64,000 nt of DNA from Spinacia oleracea. Its lineage: Eukaryota > Streptophyta > Magnoliopsida > Caryophyllales > Amaranthaceae. Below, piece after piece: positions 59,417-64,000 of this stretch (the stretch's first letter is position 1; each line of letters begins with the position of its first letter). The DNA is taken from assembly GCF_020520425.1 (NCBI RefSeq), contig NC_079491.1, forward strand, positions 1,860,001-1,924,000, read 5' to 3'. The notes under the pieces were generated by a model. The model worked only from the letters and a program-made list of their open reading frames with translations, was not told the origin of the DNA and ran no database searches. The translations under genes and the position numbers were made by a program.

Positions 59417-62400
59417 TCATGTAGTTGGTCGTGTCATCGTTGATAGCCCACGCCCCGCAGGTAAACCTCCTTGATGCCCTTCAAACGAGTCTTCATCATA
59501 CAAAGTAGCAGCATCTATATATCCAAATAAAACATCATACAGTTACCATAACAGCTACACAAAACCAAACAATGCGGAAACAAAATTTTGTATTAAAGAA
59601 TAGAACAATGACATACTACCTCCGATTTTGCACAAATATTAAGATAAAATAGGAAAAGTGTGTAAAAGGTGGGTGGATATAATAAAATATGGATAAAGTA
59701 AGTTAGATGTGTAAAAAGTTGGGTGGTTATCAGAAAAAAAAAATGAATAAAGTGATATAAAGTGAGTGGAAAGTTGTAAATGTTGTGGGGGGTAAGAGGA
59801 GTAAGATTACAGTAAATTTTCATGTCCAAAAATAAAATAAAGCACAGTGTAAAGAGCATTATGAAACGAACTAAGACGGAAAGTGGAAAGATCATTTTGA
59901 AATGGAGGTAGTAGATAAATATTCTAACTACGGGATCACCTGAAATTTCTTCTCCAGCCTGTGCTCCAGCAACACCAATACATGAATACAAAGAATTCTC
60001 ATCCACCTTCAATTGCTCATAGGCGAGATATACGTCCTCTATCGTGGAAGCTTCATAGAGGAAGGTCAGGTCTTTTATGCATGATAGGTCCTGATAGTAT
60101 ATCGCATGAGAAAAAAGAGCAGAAGAGATCAAGTTATATCATATCTTTAAGAGACCATTTGGTATGAAGAACCCAATAAAAATGTATGACTGAAGAAGTA
60201 GAAGGATGCAAGAACAGTAGATATAGGCAATTTTACCTTCCTTGGAACAGAGGCTGCTTGCAAATGAGCCAACAATCCAAGCCAGTATGCATTCGATTTG
60301 ATCTCAGCTTCATGTTTCATCAACAAGGTCCTCTTTGCCTGTAAATTAAGTTCATTATACAGGTTTAAGAAGACATATATAACAAGATCAATAACAACAG
60401 TCCAGAAATACCAACAAAAGCCAAACAAAAGACACATCAGCGCAATGGATACCACTCAGGGAGAGCAGAAATGACACCCCACAGGCCCGTATGAGAATAT
60501 AGAAGAGGACAGTGGGACAAAATAGACATTCTTCTCAAACACTTACTATTCTGAAAGAGAAGAGAGTTAACCACCTATGCCTCATATTTCATGTATTTCA
60601 TTATTGATCAGCCATTTTACGTATGCTTTTCATCTTTTTGATACATAAATTACGTAGTTATTGATGGCAGTTGTAGCGATGGCGGAAACAACAGACAGGA
60701 GTGTTTTCATGGAAATAATGATATGACTAAAGGGTATTATGGGTAGCAACTCTAGCAACAACGATTAAAGTGACACCAATTTTATAAATGATGATGTAAT
60801 AGCATAAACTAGAGTCTCCTAGCCATATGATCTAAAATTAGAGACAACAGCACTACATCTGACCAAAAAATGAATATGCTTAAATTATTTCCCAACTATT
60901 CTTCCACTAGGCGTTCCCACCTGTTTTCCTTTGTACAACTCTCCACCAATAGAAAAAATAAGATTCAAACTTCAAACCATAAATACAGAATATAAGCATA
61001 AAGATCACTTCAAACTTATAAAAAACTTACCCTTTCCAGCTCCCTTGGAGTAATTGGATTGCTATGCAACCCCCTGATCACATTCTTGCAAGCATCAACA
61101 GCCCTGTGTACCTGAAAATATACTCTGTTATACAGGAGTGCAAAAGAAATCCTCGGTGACATAAAGGAATGCATTTTCTTGAACTAAGACCACACCTTTT
61201 CTGGAGTTGATGTGACAGAGATCACATACCACCCAAAATTCAGCCTATCAAATAAGTTCAATTCGAAAGACACATCGTATGTCAAACCCAGAGAATCCCT
61301 GACTGACGTGAAAAGCCTGTAAAAGGTAACCAAACACTCAAAATGTTGATGATGCAAATCAAAGACGGGCACTTAGAACTACAGAAAAGACACCCCCCCC
61401 CCACCACCACACACACACATCGTTGTGTGCACCCAGTTCAAGGTACGGAGCATATGAAGAACACCATAGCCATACCACATCAACTAAAACCCACAGAATC
61501 CCAGCCCAGCCCCTGTTTCTGAAGCATGAAAGACTGGGGTCAGATCGACTGTTGGACATACATGAAAGCATCTAGCTCTCACTAGGTTTTACAATATACA
61601 TCTTTCTACTTATGACCTTAGTGACAGGCCTGACAGCGAATAAGTGCTTTTCATCCAGAGGCTGAGACACATCATCGTCATAAATAAGCCCACTTTCAGC
61701 ATCGATTTATTCAGGAAAGTATATGAGACAAGGTGGTGAACAATGATACCGACCACCAGAGCATGTGGAGGTAGCCCGCAAATCCGCAAAAGCTAAATTC
61801 ACGTGTATAGCCAGAAAGCCAAGAATGCAATCTTCTCAACAAAGATTGAAGAACTAATCCAGAAAGTTACCTGGAATTTATGATCTCTGCTAACAGCCCC
61901 ATCGTGATCCCAAAGAACAGTGGATGGTCCCGAATTTTGCTCTGCAGCTTCTTTCCATTGGAGTTCTCAGATGACAATGTCTCAGATTTTGATAGCCCAT
62001 CTGCATGCAAGTTACAAGGATAATAAGATAAACTTTTTCCGGATCAGTAGTAAAGATAAAACAAAAAAAATAAATGGTGTACATAATAGGAAAACATTTT
62101 TCAACAAAGCATGTACACAAATCATCAAACTAAGATTCACTGGCAAGTTAACTTAAATCATCTATATTACCAACATAAAAGTTAACACCAACAACTTCCA
62201 TCTATATTATTCCAGTGGAGTCAAACATACACACGCCGTTATTTGACTCCTGGATTTTAATGGATTAAACTAAAACGGATCATCAATCTATTAATTTCTA
62301 CTACACTGTAACTGAAAGCAACCTATCAGTTAAGTGTTAAAGCAGGGGTAGGCTGCTTAAAATGGCAGGCAACAAAGCAAGCAGATAAAAAAGGGCCTTA

Positions 62401-63934
62401 CCCAGGGATTCAAAAAGATCAACACCGTCAACTGTGATGCCCCATCTGTTTGGTGCAGGACCAGCAATATAGGCACAAGCTCTTTCATCCGTGTCTTTTA
62501 GGAAAACCTGCAAATATGAAAGAAATCTAATTCAGTGTGTAATCCAATCTATTGTCAAGGACAAGTGCAAGTTGCCGTACGACTGTGTCAAACTTTGTAA
62601 CTAACGAGAGAACTTGAAAGAATCACTATTGACTTAACCTTTAACATAAGTTTATCAAAACTGACAGATTCTTATCTAACCTGCTGATTTTGCATATTGG
62701 ACGGTGGACGAAAAATAATGCTGTCACAAATCTTCTTCTCATAATCACGAGTAGCTCTAACCGTACCAAGGTAATCAAGAATACAAGATTCAATCTCTTC
62801 TTCTGAGAAGTCTCCAACAATACTGACCTGATTATTTGAGATAAAAGGGGAACATGTTAAAGGTGTTTCAGGCACTGTATTCAAATTTGATGCCAAACGA
62901 GCAAATACCTCCATATTATCACCCACAAACTGATTCATCACAGCCTCTTTCACTGACTGTAATGATAAATTCTGCAGCGATTCTGGTGTAGGCTCTACAA
63001 AACGTTCATCACCATTCAACATTGCTAACATAAGCTTATGTGCTGTTGAACGCTCTAAGCTTTTAGGAATTGACCGATAATAAGACAAGTATAACTGTCT
63101 TGCTCTATCAAACGCATCATCCATCCAGACGCTATGCTGCATGTCCCATCAAGAATATTTAAATCATGAAAGAAAAATCCAAGGCATCAAGAAATACATA
63201 AGCCTAATGACCTGTTATTTCTGGTGTTAAAAACTTAAATGCTAACAACTGAACCTTATAGACTACAGATTGAATTCAGCACTGTATGATTCCAAGCCAT
63301 ATTTCTTCTTAGTAAGGAAACCTAGTTAAATAGTGTGAGTTTACTGAGGCAGCCAGGCAGGTTACATAGAAGAATGATCATGACACAGGCCTCAGTGGCT
63401 TCACACTTTTGTTAAGAATCTCAGAGAGAGCTATTTTCTTGATTATATGAAATGCTACAATCTCCAATAGAACTAGTTGTGTCCTATTTTTCATCCTACG
63501 CTTTTAACAACCAAACGGCTTAAAGATAGCTAGTCATAAACGTAAGACTGGAAGAGTGACCTCTAGTGACACTCTTCGAAACAACCCAACCACCACAACA
63601 GTGTGGATTCAGCCCACAGAAAGGGGTCACAGATAGGTCTGGATGAACACGGCATTGCCCTAACCAATTTAAACTAGATGAACTAGATCATATAAATTCG
63701 AAGCAAGAAAGTTAAAATCTTCAACAAAAGCAAGCTTAAAGCCAGTCTGTAAACTACATCGAACAAGGGAATCAACTGGCAGAACATGAACTATACCTCA
63801 AGAACCATGTGTAGTAATTGGAAGGCAGCACGCATTCCATTGTCTCTCAATGTAAAACGAAATTCCATGCATATAAACTCCTCAGTAGATTCCAGGGAGC
63901 AATTTATCAGATGATTCACACAGAAAAGCTCTAC
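59417..63934 (-). CDS. SPP: Stromal processing peptidase, chloroplastic (C-terminal part)
   Basis: Ten exons visible (63934-63797, 63136-62909, 62827-62681, 62507-62402, 62000-61871, 61316-61196, 61111-61031, 60338-60237, 60090-59940, 59514-59417), 433 residues plus stop, in phase and GT-AG; the gene continues to the right. This M16 metallopeptidase removes transit peptides from imported precursors in the chloroplast stroma. The visible part is the C-terminal half: VSIVGDFSEEEIESCILDYL, VFLKDTDERACAYIAGPAPN, the 'LFTSVRDSLGLTYDVSFEL' M16 C-domain segment, and the characteristic end GRGLSTMTRPTT. The inverted zinc motif HxxEH and transit peptide lie outside the window. Intron 2 (62828-62908) is 81 nt, in frame and stop-free. 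A Stowaway lies in the last intron. Confidence 0.92.
59616..59911. mobile_element. Stowaway MITE in the last SPP intron
   Basis: 296 bp between TA dinucleotides. Left end CTACCTCCGATTTTGCACAA, right end (inverted) CTACCTCCATTTCAAAATGA. Core has 'gtgtgtaaaaggtgggtgg' type sequence as in other Stowaways here. Right end lies 29 bp from the penultimate exon's donor. Confidence 0.75.
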
Positions 63935-64000
63935 CTGACAGAAGAATCATTGACATTAGAGTAACGTTTAATAATTATAAACAGAGAATCATTGATAAAA

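Noticed and set aside
61385-61425. C-rich / CA microsatellite
   Set aside because: Ordinary short simple repeat within an SPP intron; no further structure.

Overview
The window is plant nuclear DNA, almost certainly a eudicot of the Caryophyllales (Amaranthaceae: spinach, beet or quinoa relatives). The seed 11S globulin resembles the quinoa type, all genes have many GT-AG introns, intergenic DNA is AT-rich, and the repeats are plant families (Copia and chromovirus-like LTR elements, Stowaway, hAT, Mutator, CACTA, Harbinger-type MITEs, L1 LINE, tRNA-derived SINE). Species is inference from memory, not from a search.

Five host genes can be modelled exon by exon, all on the minus strand: 11S globulin (12886-16994, 4 exons, 516 aa), a patellin (31014-34303, 4 exons, 491 aa), cohesin SMC1 (35361-48425, 18 exons, 1228 aa), cytosolic seryl-tRNA synthetase (49844-53886, 9 exons, 447 aa), and the C-terminal 433 residues of the chloroplast stromal processing peptidase (59417-63934, running off the right edge). 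A possible first exon of another minus-strand gene lies at 543-676. In every model the reading phase closes across all junctions.

Layout. 1-7.1 kb is a graveyard of small DNA transposons, including a Mutator-like element carrying a piece of a host DUF641/GIL1-like gene, itself nested in a hAT-like element. 7.1-12.4 kb is a whole-looking, young Copia element; the 11S globulin follows; 17.8-28.2 kb is a second, larger and even younger Copia element with 1.39 kb LTRs. 28.5-30.3 kb is a chromovirus-like solo LTR. 31-64 kb is gene-rich, with MITEs in most of the long introns. A 5'-truncated LINE and a Mutator-type MITE sit side by side directly upstream of the seryl-tRNA synthetase.

Most unusual items: (1) a Mutator-type MITE family (800-1376 and 56132-56906) built from an array of a 25-nt palindrome, the second copy also holding two tRNA-Arg-like units; (2) an apparent U12-type AT-AA intron in SMC1; (3) the nested Pack-MULE with a captured host gene fragment; (4) displacement of the seryl-tRNA synthetase upstream region by LINE and MITE insertions. 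The five genes are housekeeping or storage functions with no evident joint pathway; no operon-like or defence system is visible.
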